The notes below the pieces were generated by a model. It was not told where the DNA came from. It did no database searches and saw only the letters and a list, made by a program, of their open reading frames with translations. From positions 1 through 64,000 of the forward strand of contig NZ_MKXO01000003.1 of NCBI RefSeq assembly GCF_001766415.1: a stretch of DNA of 64,000 nt, in the 5' to 3' direction. How positions within the stretch are numbered: the stretch's first letter is position 1; every line of letters starts with the position of its first letter. Source of the stretch: Exiguobacterium aurantiacum. Lineage in GTDB: Bacteria; Bacillota; Bacilli; Exiguobacteriales; Exiguobacteriaceae. The position numbers and the translations under genes are program-made. Below, one piece after another: positions 1 through 8,134 of this stretch.

Positions 1-44
1 GTTATAGCCAGTTTAGTCCGAAACGGCAAGGACGTACAGCGTCG

Positions 45-160
45 CCCCGAGGGCACGCCGACTCCCGGGGGAACAGCGGGCAAGGCGAGACCCAGCAGCG
101 ACATCGTCGCGATGCGGCTCGCTGACCGCCCCCAGGAAAGCGGCGTGCCGGACAGGGCGG
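45..160. repeat. Dispersed Bacillales-type imperfect palindromic repeat
   Basis: The outer arms GGGCACGCCG (51-60) and CGGCGTGCCG (141-150) are inverted. Inside lie ACTCCCGGGGGAACAGCGGG and GCTGACCGCCCCCAGGAAAG, a word pattern I recall from multicopy intergenic repeats in Bacillus, Oceanobacillus and Exiguobacterium. A central hairpin (CGACATCGTCGCGATG) sits between them. A 63-codon minus-strand reading frame crosses it but has no protein features. Function is unknown; it could be transcribed as a structured RNA or be a miniature repeat. Confidence 0.55.
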
Positions 161-177
161 CTTTAAAGGGCAATGAA

Positions 178-230
178 AGCAGAGGAGCGCCATCCCATCC
201 GGGATGACGCTCCTCTGCTCAAAATTATTT
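178..230. terminator. Strong hairpin terminator
   Basis: A perfect 12-bp stem (178-189 with 208-219) continues into a 6-bp inner stem (191-196 with 201-206). An A/T-rich tract follows on the plus side. It lies 50 bp past the end of the minus-strand oxidoreductase gene and separates it from the repeat. Confidence 0.6.
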
Positions 231-269
231 GAAGTTTTTCAGTGCCCTCGCGACAGAGTGGGCTTTTTG

Positions 270-1694
270 TTAACGTGTCCATTCAAAATATTTTCGGGCG
301 AGCTCGGTGAGCGGGCTCTCGAAGAGCCGCTTCCGCCAGTATAGATCGGCCGCTTTCTTAACGGCCTCGCTCCGCGAAGGATACGGATAGATCATACGTG
401 ACAACTTGCCGATCTTATCACCGCGTTGCATCGCATAGACGACAATCTGCATCCAATCGCCAGCCGTCATCCCGACCGCGTGTCCTCCGAGAATCTTGCC
501 GTTCTTCCGGGTAATGATTTTGACGAAGCCTGTCTCTTGGCGATCGGCGACGAACCGATCGACTTCGGACAGCTTCGCCTCAAAGATTTCGATGTCATCC
601 CCGTGACGCTCACGCGCCTCGGCCTCGGTCAATCCGACATGGAACACTTCCGGGTCGGTGAACGTGATCCAAGGCATCTTGCTGTAATCGACCTTGTTCC
701 ATAGCCCGAACAAGGCGTTGGCGACGACCGCCTTGCCTTCTTCGCCGGCCGCATGTGTGAACGGTAACGTCTTGATCGTATCTCCGATGGCGAAGATGTG
801 GGACTGTGACGTCCGATACGTCGACGTCACATCGACATAGCCGTCTTTCACGTCGACTTTCGCCCGATCAAGACGAAGTTCTTCGATGCGTGGAGCACGT
901 CCTGTCGCCATGAGCAGTTTTTCCGCTTCATACTCGACAGTTTCCCCATCGACTTCGGCTGTGACTTTGATGCGTCCTGCCACTTCAGCAATCTGTTTGA
1001 CCTTGACACCGATTTCTAGATGCAGCGCCATCTCAAGCTGTGAGCGGAGCAACGCACTGACAGACTCGTCTTCTTTCGGCAAGAACGCGTCTTGCGCCTC
1101 GAGCACGGTCACTTGGCTACCGAGCCGCGCGAACGACTGTGCCAGCTCAAGTCCGACCGTGCCGGCCCCGATGACGATGATGCTCTCTGGGAGCGTCTCT
1201 TCTTCAAACACGTTTTCATTCGTTAAGTAGGAAACGTTGTCCAATCCATCGATTGGCGGGACGGTCGGTTTCGACCCGGTCGCGATGACGAACTTTTTAC
1301 CGATCAGTAAATCGTCACCGACTTTCAGTTCGTACGGGCTTTGGAACGACGCTTCTCCGATGTATACATCGACCCCGATCTTTTCGAAACGCTCCGTCCC
1401 ATCGTGTTCTTGAATGATCGCCCGCGCTTTGTCGACTCGTGCTTTCGTCGTCTTATAATGATCGCGCCCGTCAAACTCGGCTCCGAGCACACGTGCGGCC
1501 TGCATCATCGAACTCGCATCTTTCGAGGCTGCGATGAGCGCCTTCGACGGGATACAGCCGACGTGGAGACAATCGCCACCCAGATGTTTTTTCTTCTCAA
1601 TCAGTGCGACTTTCACACCTAAATTCGCGGCACCGGCTGCGACCGTCATCCCGGCCGCGCCTCCCCCGATTACAATCAACTGATAGTCCTTCAT
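270..1694 (-). CDS. FAD-dependent pyridine nucleotide-disulfide oxidoreductase (dihydrolipoyl dehydrogenase/mercuric reductase-like)
   Basis: The 474-residue protein has the full class I fold: FAD-binding GGGAAG near residues 10-15, redox-active Cys42 and Cys47 in GGDCLHVGCIPSKA, a second NAD(P)-binding GAGTVGLELA near 175, the FAD-contacting AIGD, and a C-terminal dimer domain. The C-terminal motif reads YPYPSRSE where true lipoamide dehydrogenases carry HAHPTLSE, so the usual catalytic His is absent. This matches the HPYPTQAE subfamily often called mercuric reductase-like, which lacks an N-terminal MerA domain. It therefore probably does not serve the 2-oxoacid dehydrogenase complexes, and its substrate is unknown. 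The start overlaps the stop of the DUF1499 gene by 4 bp, so the two are cotranscribed; a GGAGG lies just upstream. Confidence 0.85.
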   Translation of the reverse strand: MKDYQLIVIGGGAAGMTVAAGAANLGVKVALIEKKKHLGGDCLHVGCIPSKALIAASKDASSMMQAARVLGAEFDGRDHYKTTKARVDKARAIIQEHDGTERFEKIGVDVYIGEASFQSPYELKVGDDLLIGKKFVIATGSKPTVPPIDGLDNVSYLTNENVFEEETLPESIIVIGAGTVGLELAQSFARLGSQVTVLEAQDAFLPKEDESVSALLRSQLEMALHLEIGVKVKQIAEVAGRIKVTAEVDGETVEYEAEKLLMATGRAPRIEELRLDRAKVDVKDGYVDVTSTYRTSQSHIFAIGDTIKTLPFTHAAGEEGKAVVANALFGLWNKVDYSKMPWITFTDPEVFHVGLTEAEARERHGDDIEIFEAKLSEVDRFVADRQETGFVKIITRKNGKILGGHAVGMTAGDWMQIVVYAMQRGDKIGKLSRMIYPYPSRSEAVKKAADLYWRKRLFESPLTELARKYFEWTR

Positions 1695-2056
1695 CCCATC
1701 AACCTCCGATATCGTTTGCTTACGTCGTCCATCCGTTTCCGGTTCACACCGAAGTCGGAATGACCGAGTCGTGAAGCAGAACGAAATTCTACTTGTCTCG
1801 CTTCATCGTCAAATAAAAATTCCACATCATCTTTAAAACGCATCACTTTCGAAGAGACGACGTAATGGAGCGTGTCCGTCGTCTCCTCGGCAAGCTCCGT
1901 CCGAGGTAGCTGCCCCATCACCATTTTGATGGTTTCGACCGTTTGATCGCGGTCTTTTCCATACGGAAGCGGGTCCATGTGCAGCGCTTTGATCGACGTT
2001 TGTGTCGATACGGCATTCGGACTTCCTTTCAACGGTTTCAATGTTTTTGCGGCCAC
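1691..2056 (-). CDS. DUF1499 family protein
   Basis: The 121-residue protein ends in RSASRLGHSDFGVNRKRMD, the recognisable core of the DUF1499 family, whose biochemical role is not established. No signal peptide or membrane segment is visible. It starts with GTG, preceded by GAGGGAGG, and its last codons overlap the start of the flavin oxidoreductase. The tight pairing suggests a shared task, perhaps redox or membrane-linked stress. A perfect 18-bp palindrome sits about 20 bp upstream of the start. Confidence 0.75.
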   Translation of the reverse strand: MAAKTLKPLKGSPNAVSTQTSIKALHMDPLPYGKDRDQTVETIKMVMGQLPRTELAEETTDTLHYVVSSKVMRFKDDVEFLFDDEARQVEFRSASRLGHSDFGVNRKRMDDVSKRYRRLMG

Positions 2057-2077
2057 GACAAAAAACCTCCCTCATTC

Positions 2078-2095
2078 TACATACAATTGTATGTA
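2078..2095. promoter_or_regulatory. Perfect 18-bp palindrome, candidate operator of the DUF1499-oxidoreductase operon
   Basis: TACATACAATTGTATGTA is fully self-complementary and lies just upstream of the GAGGGAGG ribosome site of the DUF1499 gene. It contains TACAAT, so it may overlap a -10 region. The absence of a U-run argues against a terminator. The binding protein is unknown. Confidence 0.5.
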
Positions 2096-2121
2096 TCCTG
2101 AATTCGGAAGGTTTAACCCTT

Positions 2122-3501
2122 TTATTGCAGTTCGCTCGGGTCGAGCGGTAACAGAACTGTCACAGTCGTCCCTTGTCTGACTTCACTTTCGATGACAAGT
2201 TTCCCTTCATGCGCCTCGATCAACTCCTTAGCGATCGCAAGGCCGAGGCCGCTGCTGCCTTTCGTCACTTGCGCTTGATAGAACATTTCCGTGATGCGCT
2301 GCAAGTGTTCTTTCGAGATGCCAGGCCCTTGATCGATAATCGAGATGAAGGCGACCCGCTCCGACTGGACGAAGCGAACCGTGAGCGTCCCGCCGACTGG
2401 TGAGAACCGGATCGCGTTTTCAAGTAAGTTTAAGAATACTTGCTTGAGCCGGTTCTCATCGAATAGACCGACCGACTTGGCCGGGTAGCGCTCGATCAAC
2501 GTAATCTGCTTATCTTCAAGCGATTGTTTCAGTTGAATCGTTACTTTGCGTAACAGTGAGACGAGATCGAGCTCTTGACGATAGAGCACGAGACGACTCT
2601 CCTCGATTTTCGTGTAGTCGAGTAATTGCTCGACGAGACCGATCATTCGCTCGGTCTCCGAATGAATGATACTCAGACCGAGCTCTGTCTCGTCTGACAG
2701 TTGTTCATCCCCGCCTCGGATCGTCTCAGTCCAGCCTTTGATCGAAGTGAGCGGCGTCCTGAGCTCATGGGAGACGTTCGACAAGAATTCGTTGCGCGTC
2801 GATTGGTGCTGTTGCACTTTAGCGCCTAAGTAAGTCAGCGTCCGGGCAAGCGCCCCGAGCTCGTGCTTCTCGTTCGAATATACCTCGACGTCGAAATCAC
2901 CTTGCGCCATCTCGTCAGCCGTCTCAATAATCTCGCGGATCGGACGGACGAAACGGTCCGCGATTCGGATGACCGCGTATAGTGCCACGAGCCAAATCAA
3001 GACACCGATCATGAGGACCGCCATCCAAATCTCGCGGATGAGCGTGTCTAAGTCTGCGAGCGGACGCGTGAAACTGATGGCGAACTCACCCGTTCCCTCG
3101 GTCATGATTGGGCTCGTCACCGACAGAAAGTGTTCTTCGTTCACGTCATAGTCTTGGACGACCGACTCTCCTCTAGCAAGACGCTCGAGCTGCTCAGGTG
3201 TATACGACGCTTGTTGTGCTCGCTGTCCGGTCGTTTTTATAATCGCGCCAGAGCGGTCGACCATCGTCAAATCGGTACCCGGATACCCGAACGTCCGGAC
3301 GAGGACCGAGAACGCGCTCGGTGTCTCAAATCCGACTTGCGCCTGTGGATACAAATAAGCGCTTGTCGTCGCATGGCTGACCAACGCATCGGACTCATAC
3401 TCGTAGTAATAACGGTACGTACCGTACGACAGGACGCTTACGAGCAGTAAGAGCACGAGTGTCACGACAATCATCATGCGGATGACGAGCTGTTGTCTCA
3501 T
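2122..3501 (-). CDS. Sensor histidine kinase of a two-component system
   Basis: The 459-residue protein has one membrane segment near residues 9-30, an extracytoplasmic sensor region (about 31-157), a second membrane segment near 158-181, a HAMP linker, and a HisKA domain with phospho-acceptor His245 in SNVSHELRTPLTSIKGW. The HATPase_c domain shows an N box (NLLENAIRFS), DQGPGIS and SSGLGLAIA. It should autophosphorylate and pass phosphate to the response regulator whose stop codon overlaps its start by 4 bp. The sensed signal cannot be read from the sequence. The architecture resembles PhoR/ResE-like kinases. Confidence 0.9.
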   Translation of the reverse strand: MRQQLVIRMMIVVTLVLLLLVSVLSYGTYRYYYEYESDALVSHATTSAYLYPQAQVGFETPSAFSVLVRTFGYPGTDLTMVDRSGAIIKTTGQRAQQASYTPEQLERLARGESVVQDYDVNEEHFLSVTSPIMTEGTGEFAISFTRPLADLDTLIREIWMAVLMIGVLIWLVALYAVIRIADRFVRPIREIIETADEMAQGDFDVEVYSNEKHELGALARTLTYLGAKVQQHQSTRNEFLSNVSHELRTPLTSIKGWTETIRGGDEQLSDETELGLSIIHSETERMIGLVEQLLDYTKIEESRLVLYRQELDLVSLLRKVTIQLKQSLEDKQITLIERYPAKSVGLFDENRLKQVFLNLLENAIRFSPVGGTLTVRFVQSERVAFISIIDQGPGISKEHLQRITEMFYQAQVTKGSSGLGLAIAKELIEAHEGKLVIESEVRQGTTVTVLLPLDPSELQ

Positions 3502-4190
3502 CCGTCATGTCTCCGCCACTTATAGCCATGCCCCCATAGCGTCTCGATATAGGCCGGATGGCTCGGGTCGTCTTCAATCTTTTGCCGTAAGCGGCGAATG
3601 TTGACGTCCACCGTCTTCCGGTCCCCGAAGTAGTTGATGCCCCAAACCGCATCAAGAAGCGCATCACGTGATAAGACGACTTCTTCGTTTTGGACGAGAT
3701 GACAGATCAAGTCATATTCGGTCGGCGTCAAATCGATCGATTGTCCGTATTTCGTCACTTGTTTCGCCGCCAAGTCGATGGCGAACGGTCCTGACTTGAG
3801 ACGTTTCTTCTCTTTGCGCTTCACTTTTTCGACGCGTCGCAGGAGCGCATGAATGCGCGCGACGAGCTCGCCCGGGCTGAACGGCTTGGCGATATAGTCG
3901 TCTGCCCCTTTCCCGAGACCTTCGATTTTATCTTCTTCAAGCGTACGTGCCGTCAACATGATGATCCCGACGTTCTCGTCTAAGTCACGAATCGCGGCGC
4001 ACGCTTCAAAACCGTCCATCTCAGGCATCATGACGTCTAGCAAGACGATATCAAACGGTTCACGATCGAACGCGGTGACCGCTTCACGGCCGTTCGTTGC
4101 CTCAAAGACATCAAATCCGGCTCGTTTTAAATTTACGATGATAAAGCTGCGAATCGCATGCTCATCTTCGGCTACTAATATCCGATTCAT
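3498..4190 (-). CDS. OmpR/PhoB-family response regulator
   Basis: The 230-residue protein has a receiver domain with acidic pocket E8-D9, phospho-acceptor Asp52 in VLLDVMMPEMDG, the switch Thr in MLTART and Lys in AKPFSPGEL. A winged-helix DNA-binding domain follows (TPTEYDLICHLV, then RRLRQKIEDDPSHPAYIETLWGHGYKW). I place the start at 4190, MNRILVAEDE, because AGAGGTGG precedes it by the right distance; an upstream in-frame GTG at 4214 would include that ribosome site. It is the partner of the adjoining kinase. A TATAAT and a TTGACA lie upstream in the divergent gap. Confidence 0.92.
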   Translation of the reverse strand: MNRILVAEDEHAIRSFIIVNLKRAGFDVFEATNGREAVTAFDREPFDIVLLDVMMPEMDGFEACAAIRDLDENVGIIMLTARTLEEDKIEGLGKGADDYIAKPFSPGELVARIHALLRRVEKVKRKEKKRLKSGPFAIDLAAKQVTKYGQSIDLTPTEYDLICHLVQNEEVVLSRDALLDAVWGINYFGDRKTVDVNIRRLRQKIEDDPSHPAYIETLWGHGYKWRRHDG

Positions 4191-4315
4191 ATTTCCACCT
4201 CTTCTGGAGTTCACTACTCTACATTATAGTTACGTTTTTGCGACAAGGTTGTCAATTGACCTCAAATCGTATTAGGATGGAGTCATTAGATTCTGAAGGA
4301 GGACTCCTTACCACT

Positions 4316-5137
4316 ATGAGTTATAACATGATTGTTTTAGATATGGACGATACGCTCCTCACGAGCGACCACACGATTTCCCCTGTCACGAAAGCGGCGT
4401 TACTTGACGTCCAAGAACGCGGCCACAAAGTCGTTTTAGCAAGCGGACGTCCGACGTACGCCATGTGGGAAGCAGCTCGTGAACTCGAGCTCGCCAAATA
4501 TGGTAGTTACATCTTGTCATTCAACGGTGCTTCAATCATCAATTGTGAAACAAATGAAGAAATCTTCTCAAGCACGTTAATGCCAGACACAGTCGCCCAC
4601 CTCCATGATATCAGTGTCCGGGAGGAAATCGCGATTCATACGTACATCGGTAACGAAATCGTAACCGATCAGCCGAACCCGTATACCGATCTCGAAGGCG
4701 AATTGACGGGCATGCCGGTCATCCACGTCAACGATTTCAAAGAAACCGTCACGACCCCTGTCGTCAAATGCCTCATGCTCGGCGACGGCGATACACTCGC
4801 CCCAATCGAGACGAAGCTGCAACTCGAGCTCGAAGGCAAGCTCGCCGTCGCTCGTTCGAAACCGTTCTTCCTCGAGTTCACGGAAGCCGGTGTGACGAAA
4901 GGGACGAGCCTCGCCTTTTTGGCTGACCACGTCGGAATCGACCAAGCACACGTCATCGCTTGCGGAGACGGCAACAACGACTTGACGATGATCGAATGGG
5001 CCGGACTCGGTGTCGCCATGGGTAACGCCAACGCCACGGTCAAAGGGAAAGCCGACTTCATCACGAAGTCAAACAATGAAGATGGGATCGCCCACGTCAT
5101 CGAGACGTACATGAGCAGTGTCGTTACGAATCGTTAA
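4316..5137 (+). CDS. Cof-type HAD-superfamily hydrolase (sugar-phosphate phosphatase-like)
   Basis: The 273-residue protein has HAD motif I DMDDTLL (nucleophile Asp9, acid/base Asp11), motif II in VLASGRP, a C2 cap domain, and motifs III/IV ending in GDGNNDLTMIEWAGLGVAMGNA. This is the standard Cof/YidA group, which removes phosphate from sugar phosphates, FMN or PLP; the exact substrate cannot be told. The start at 4316 follows GAAGGAGG with a 13-nt gap, slightly long. Longer in-frame starts upstream have no ribosome site. It may be cotranscribed with the hydrolase gene 32 bp downstream. Confidence 0.88.
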   Translation: MSYNMIVLDMDDTLLTSDHTISPVTKAALLDVQERGHKVVLASGRPTYAMWEAARELELAKYGSYILSFNGASIINCETNEEIFSSTLMPDTVAHLHDISVREEIAIHTYIGNEIVTDQPNPYTDLEGELTGMPVIHVNDFKETVTTPVVKCLMLGDGDTLAPIETKLQLELEGKLAVARSKPFFLEFTEAGVTKGTSLAFLADHVGIDQAHVIACGDGNNDLTMIEWAGLGVAMGNANATVKGKADFITKSNNEDGIAHVIETYMSSVVTNR

Positions 5138-5169
5138 GCAATAACCGTTTGAACCAAGGAGGAATCACG

Positions 5170-6159
5170 ATGAATAAAGGATTGAAACGAGCTGGACTCG
5201 GGCTAGTCGGAACGGCCGTCGCCGGTGCCGCCTACGTCTTCTTGTCACCGAAGCCTGCGTCCCGTCTCGTCAAAACTTCATTTACTGGAGGCAAGGAAGT
5301 CGCGATCAAAGGATTCGACGAAGTCGTTCAAAAGACGTCGGTCCGTAAAGACATCGATTACTATTCTGCCTACGAGAACGGGACGTTCGATTTGATTCGC
5401 TATGAAGGCGATAAGCATGTCGTCCCGACGATCTTTTGGGTGCACGGTGGCTCGTTCGTTGGCGGTGATAAGGCCGATGTGTTCAAGTATGCGACATCGA
5501 TCGCAAGCAACGGCTACAACGTCGTCAGCATCAACTACGCCCTCGCCCCGGACGTCACGTATCCGGTGCCGCTCCAGCAAATCGAAGAGGCGTACACGTA
5601 TATTGCCGACAACAACGATCGCTTCCGACTCGATCTCGACCGCGTCTTCTTCGCCGGAGACTCGAACGGAGCGCAGCTCGTCGCCCAATTCATCGGGATT
5701 CAACTGAACGATGACTATGCACCGTCAGCCGAAGTGAATCAAGTCGTCCCGCAAGACTCGATCCTCGGCGCGGTTCTCTTGTCTGGCCCGTATGATTTGA
5801 AACGGACGATTCTCGAGTCTTCGAAAGCCGTCAACCGTTTCTTGTTCAAGCGGATCGGTTGGGCCTACTTCGGGACGTACAATTGGGAGAACCTCCCCGT
5901 CGTCACCGAAGCGTCCCCTCTCGTCAACATCCCGGCCACGTTCGTCCCGACGTTCATCACCGACGGGAACACGGGGTCGTTCGAGACGCAAGCGAAAGAG
6001 TTCGCGACAATTCTCTCCGGACGGACTGATGTGACGAGCGTCTTCTATAATCGAGATGAATACGAACTCGGAAACAGCTATCACTTCGAGATGGATCAAC
6101 CAGCAGCCAGTTCAACGTATCGTCGCTTGATCACGTTCTTGCGCGAAACGACCAAATAA
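5170..6159 (+). CDS. Membrane-anchored alpha/beta hydrolase (HSL/esterase type)
   Basis: The 329-residue protein begins with a basic-hydrophobic stretch (residues 4-26) that could be a signal anchor. The oxyanion motif HGGSFVGG (92-99) and the nucleophile elbow GDSNGA (Ser165) define a hormone-sensitive-lipase-like carboxylesterase. TDGNTGSF, late in the protein, may carry the acid, and a His in SYHFEM may complete the triad. The start at 5170 follows AAGGAGG. The substrate is unknown. A strong hairpin ends the unit. Confidence 0.8.
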   Translation: MNKGLKRAGLGLVGTAVAGAAYVFLSPKPASRLVKTSFTGGKEVAIKGFDEVVQKTSVRKDIDYYSAYENGTFDLIRYEGDKHVVPTIFWVHGGSFVGGDKADVFKYATSIASNGYNVVSINYALAPDVTYPVPLQQIEEAYTYIADNNDRFRLDLDRVFFAGDSNGAQLVAQFIGIQLNDDYAPSAEVNQVVPQDSILGAVLLSGPYDLKRTILESSKAVNRFLFKRIGWAYFGTYNWENLPVVTEASPLVNIPATFVPTFITDGNTGSFETQAKEFATILSGRTDVTSVFYNRDEYELGNSYHFEMDQPAASSTYRRLITFLRETTK

Positions 6160-6160
6160 A

Positions 6161-6196
6161 AACAACCCCGACTTTTTTCAAAGTCGGGGTTGTTTG
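6161..6196. terminator. Bidirectional terminator
   Basis: AACAACCCCGACTTT and its exact complement flank a TTTC loop, with T-runs usable on both strands. It lies between the convergent esterase and aromatic hydroxylase genes. Confidence 0.85.
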
Positions 6197-6198
6197 CG

Positions 6199-7761
6199 TC
6201 ATTTGAGCAAATCCATTGCGCGGCCAATCAGCTCGTTGCGAGAGTCTGAAGTTTTCCGTAACGCTTGTAGCCGGTCGATGAGTGCTTGACGAAGCTCGTC
6301 TGACTGAACGAGTTCCAAGCATTCAATCTGAGCCAACCAGGCGTCCGCATGCTCAGAGAGGACCATCGGGACGAGAGCGTCGATCGACTCCCCTTGTTCA
6401 CGCATGAGCCGGATGCGATTGAAGAGCGGGTCGTCTTCCGTCCACGTCCGGGCGTCCCGTTCGATTTGAACCGGTTTCTCTAAGACGACGAGCTCTTCGA
6501 CGTCCGTGCCCGGGAAGATCGACGGTAGCGAATCGTGTCTCACTTCAAGCGTCGCGAGCTCGATTTGTTTGCCGTCGATCTGCACGCTCACGTCTTCTAG
6601 CGTGATCTCGTCTGTCGTCTCGCTGACGATGCGGCCATCGAGGCGAACGTCCGCTTCCGCGAGCGCTTCTTGGATTGGTCCATCTAAAACGAGTAGTCCG
6701 TGATTGCTCAAATTGCGAAGCTGGCCGTGGTCAACTTTCACGCAGTCCCCCCATTGAACGAGGGCAACTCGGCCTGTGTTCGTCACGTGTCGAACCGTTC
6801 CGACACGGTCGGTCCCATCTTCGAGCCGGATCGTCGATTGACTTCCTGAGGCGAGCGCCTTCTCAAGCGATGCGATTCCGCCCGTGTGGACGGCCATCCG
6901 TGATTCGAGTTCATCGAGCGCATCCGTCAACGCCTCGAAGTCAGGGATGACGAACAGTTCACTTTGCATATTCGTCACATCCTGTTTCGTCTCTAGCGCA
7001 TGCTCGAGGTTGAACGGATGTTTCGTGACGGCGTCGGTCAGGCAGTGACGGCTCTCGCCGACCGAAGACAACAGTCCGGCCCCGTAAATGAGCGGGCGCT
7101 CGATGTCGCCGATCAGTCCGAACTCGACCGTCCACCAAAAGATACGTGCCACTTGCTGCGCTTCGGAGAAGCCCGTCACTTGCGCTTTCGCTTCATGCAG
7201 CGCTTCTAAGGCGGCTTTGACATCCGCTTCCGTCGAGTTGGCATTCTCTTTCACGATCGTCAGTCGTTTGAGTGCCGCGAACGAGGCGTGTTCCTCACGG
7301 TTCATGAACGCTTTCGCGCCAAGTTGACCGAACCGTTTCACGATTTTAGAAAACTCAGGGTCCATCAGCATCGGCGCGTGACCGGCCGCCTCATGGATAA
7401 TGTCTGGTGCCGGGCTGTACAAGATGTTCTCGACTTTCCGGATGTCGGTCGCGACCGGTAACATCCCGTTCCCTTGGAAGTCAAAGAACGCGACGCCAGG
7501 AATCAATCCGTCGACCGCGACCGTCGACCAACCGGCCGCTCGCATCTCGGCGGTCATTTTTTCGACGTCCGGGAGGCGTTCTGGTCCCATGCCTGTCTTT
7601 TTCAACCCTTCGATGTAGAACGGATGGGCCTTGCCTTCGAGCGTATGCAAATTGAGCCGTAATACGAAGCGCCAGACCGCGTGATCGGTCGGTGTGTACT
7701 CGTTGTAAAACTGGGGCGAGATATGAGGCGCCAAGTGGCGTGGGATTGATTGTGTGAGCAT
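6199..7761 (-). CDS. phhA: Aromatic amino acid hydroxylase (phenylalanine 4-monooxygenase) with C-terminal extension
   Basis: Residues 1 to about 300 form a biopterin-dependent hydroxylase domain. The iron ligands are probably His123 and His128 in HEAAGH and Glu213 in WWTVEFGL. It should convert phenylalanine to tyrosine using tetrahydrobiopterin, iron and O2. At 520 residues it is far longer than single-domain bacterial enzymes (about 260-300). The added C-terminal 220 residues look beta-rich (RVGTVRHV, RVALVQWGD, DGRIVSE) and then acidic-helical; I do not recognise that part. Similar long forms occur in the Bacillus cereus group. AAAGGAGG precedes the ATG. A T-box leader upstream with a probable tyrosine codon indicates induction by tyrosine shortage. 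Confidence 0.88.
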   Translation of the reverse strand: MLTQSIPRHLAPHISPQFYNEYTPTDHAVWRFVLRLNLHTLEGKAHPFYIEGLKKTGMGPERLPDVEKMTAEMRAAGWSTVAVDGLIPGVAFFDFQGNGMLPVATDIRKVENILYSPAPDIIHEAAGHAPMLMDPEFSKIVKRFGQLGAKAFMNREEHASFAALKRLTIVKENANSTEADVKAALEALHEAKAQVTGFSEAQQVARIFWWTVEFGLIGDIERPLIYGAGLLSSVGESRHCLTDAVTKHPFNLEHALETKQDVTNMQSELFVIPDFEALTDALDELESRMAVHTGGIASLEKALASGSQSTIRLEDGTDRVGTVRHVTNTGRVALVQWGDCVKVDHGQLRNLSNHGLLVLDGPIQEALAEADVRLDGRIVSETTDEITLEDVSVQIDGKQIELATLEVRHDSLPSIFPGTDVEELVVLEKPVQIERDARTWTEDDPLFNRIRLMREQGESIDALVPMVLSEHADAWLAQIECLELVQSDELRQALIDRLQALRKTSDSRNELIGRAMDLLK

Positions 7762-7789
7762 GATATTTCCTCCTTTTGTCTACTGGACG

Positions 7790-8010
7790 TCAAAAAGTCC
7801 CTATCGATTCACTCGATAGGGACGACTTAGCCGCGGTACCACCCTGATTACTAGACGTTGTCTAGTCACTCTAATCCGATAACGGGGGACCGCTCACATG
7901 TGAGAGCTCACAAACTGTAATTCGATTCATCTTTTGGGCGTGTTCGCAGCACCACACGCTCTCTGGGCCAGGGAAGATGTCTCTACTTCGGTTTGATCAT
8001 CGCTTTTGTT
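7790..8010 (-). promoter_or_regulatory. T-box riboswitch leader of the aromatic hydroxylase, probably tyrosine-specific
   Basis: On the minus strand the conserved AGGGTGGTACCGCGG lies at 7831-7845. A terminator (11-bp stem, arms 7797-7807 and 7813-7823, then TTTTT) lies just before the gene. Stem I can be traced: CAAAC pairs with GTTTG, then the AGTA-bearing loop, then CATCTT with AAGATG, topped by GGTGCTGCGAAC. The 3' side of the specifier loop ends in UACA next to GTTTG, so UAC (Tyr) followed by a purine is the best specifier. Uncharged tRNA-Tyr would favour antitermination. The specifier reading is my inference by hand folding. Confidence 0.88.
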
Positions 8011-8107
8011 ACTGTTATGCAGTTATGCTTCTATGCGAACTTGCTTTTAAGCATTAAAGTATCTTGTTGGTTGTAACTTTACCAAATCGTTTTGTCGACG
8101 TCAACAA

Positions 8108-8134
8108 AAAAACAGTCCGCAACTGCGAACTGTC
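8108..8134 (-). terminator. Terminator of ung
   Basis: On the minus strand ACAGTTCGCAGTTGCGGACTGT is followed by a T-run. It overlaps the ung stop codon. Confidence 0.75.

Noticed and set aside
2-193. 63-codon minus-strand reading frame
   Set aside because: It lies across the palindromic repeat and the terminator arm, has no SD and no protein-like pattern.
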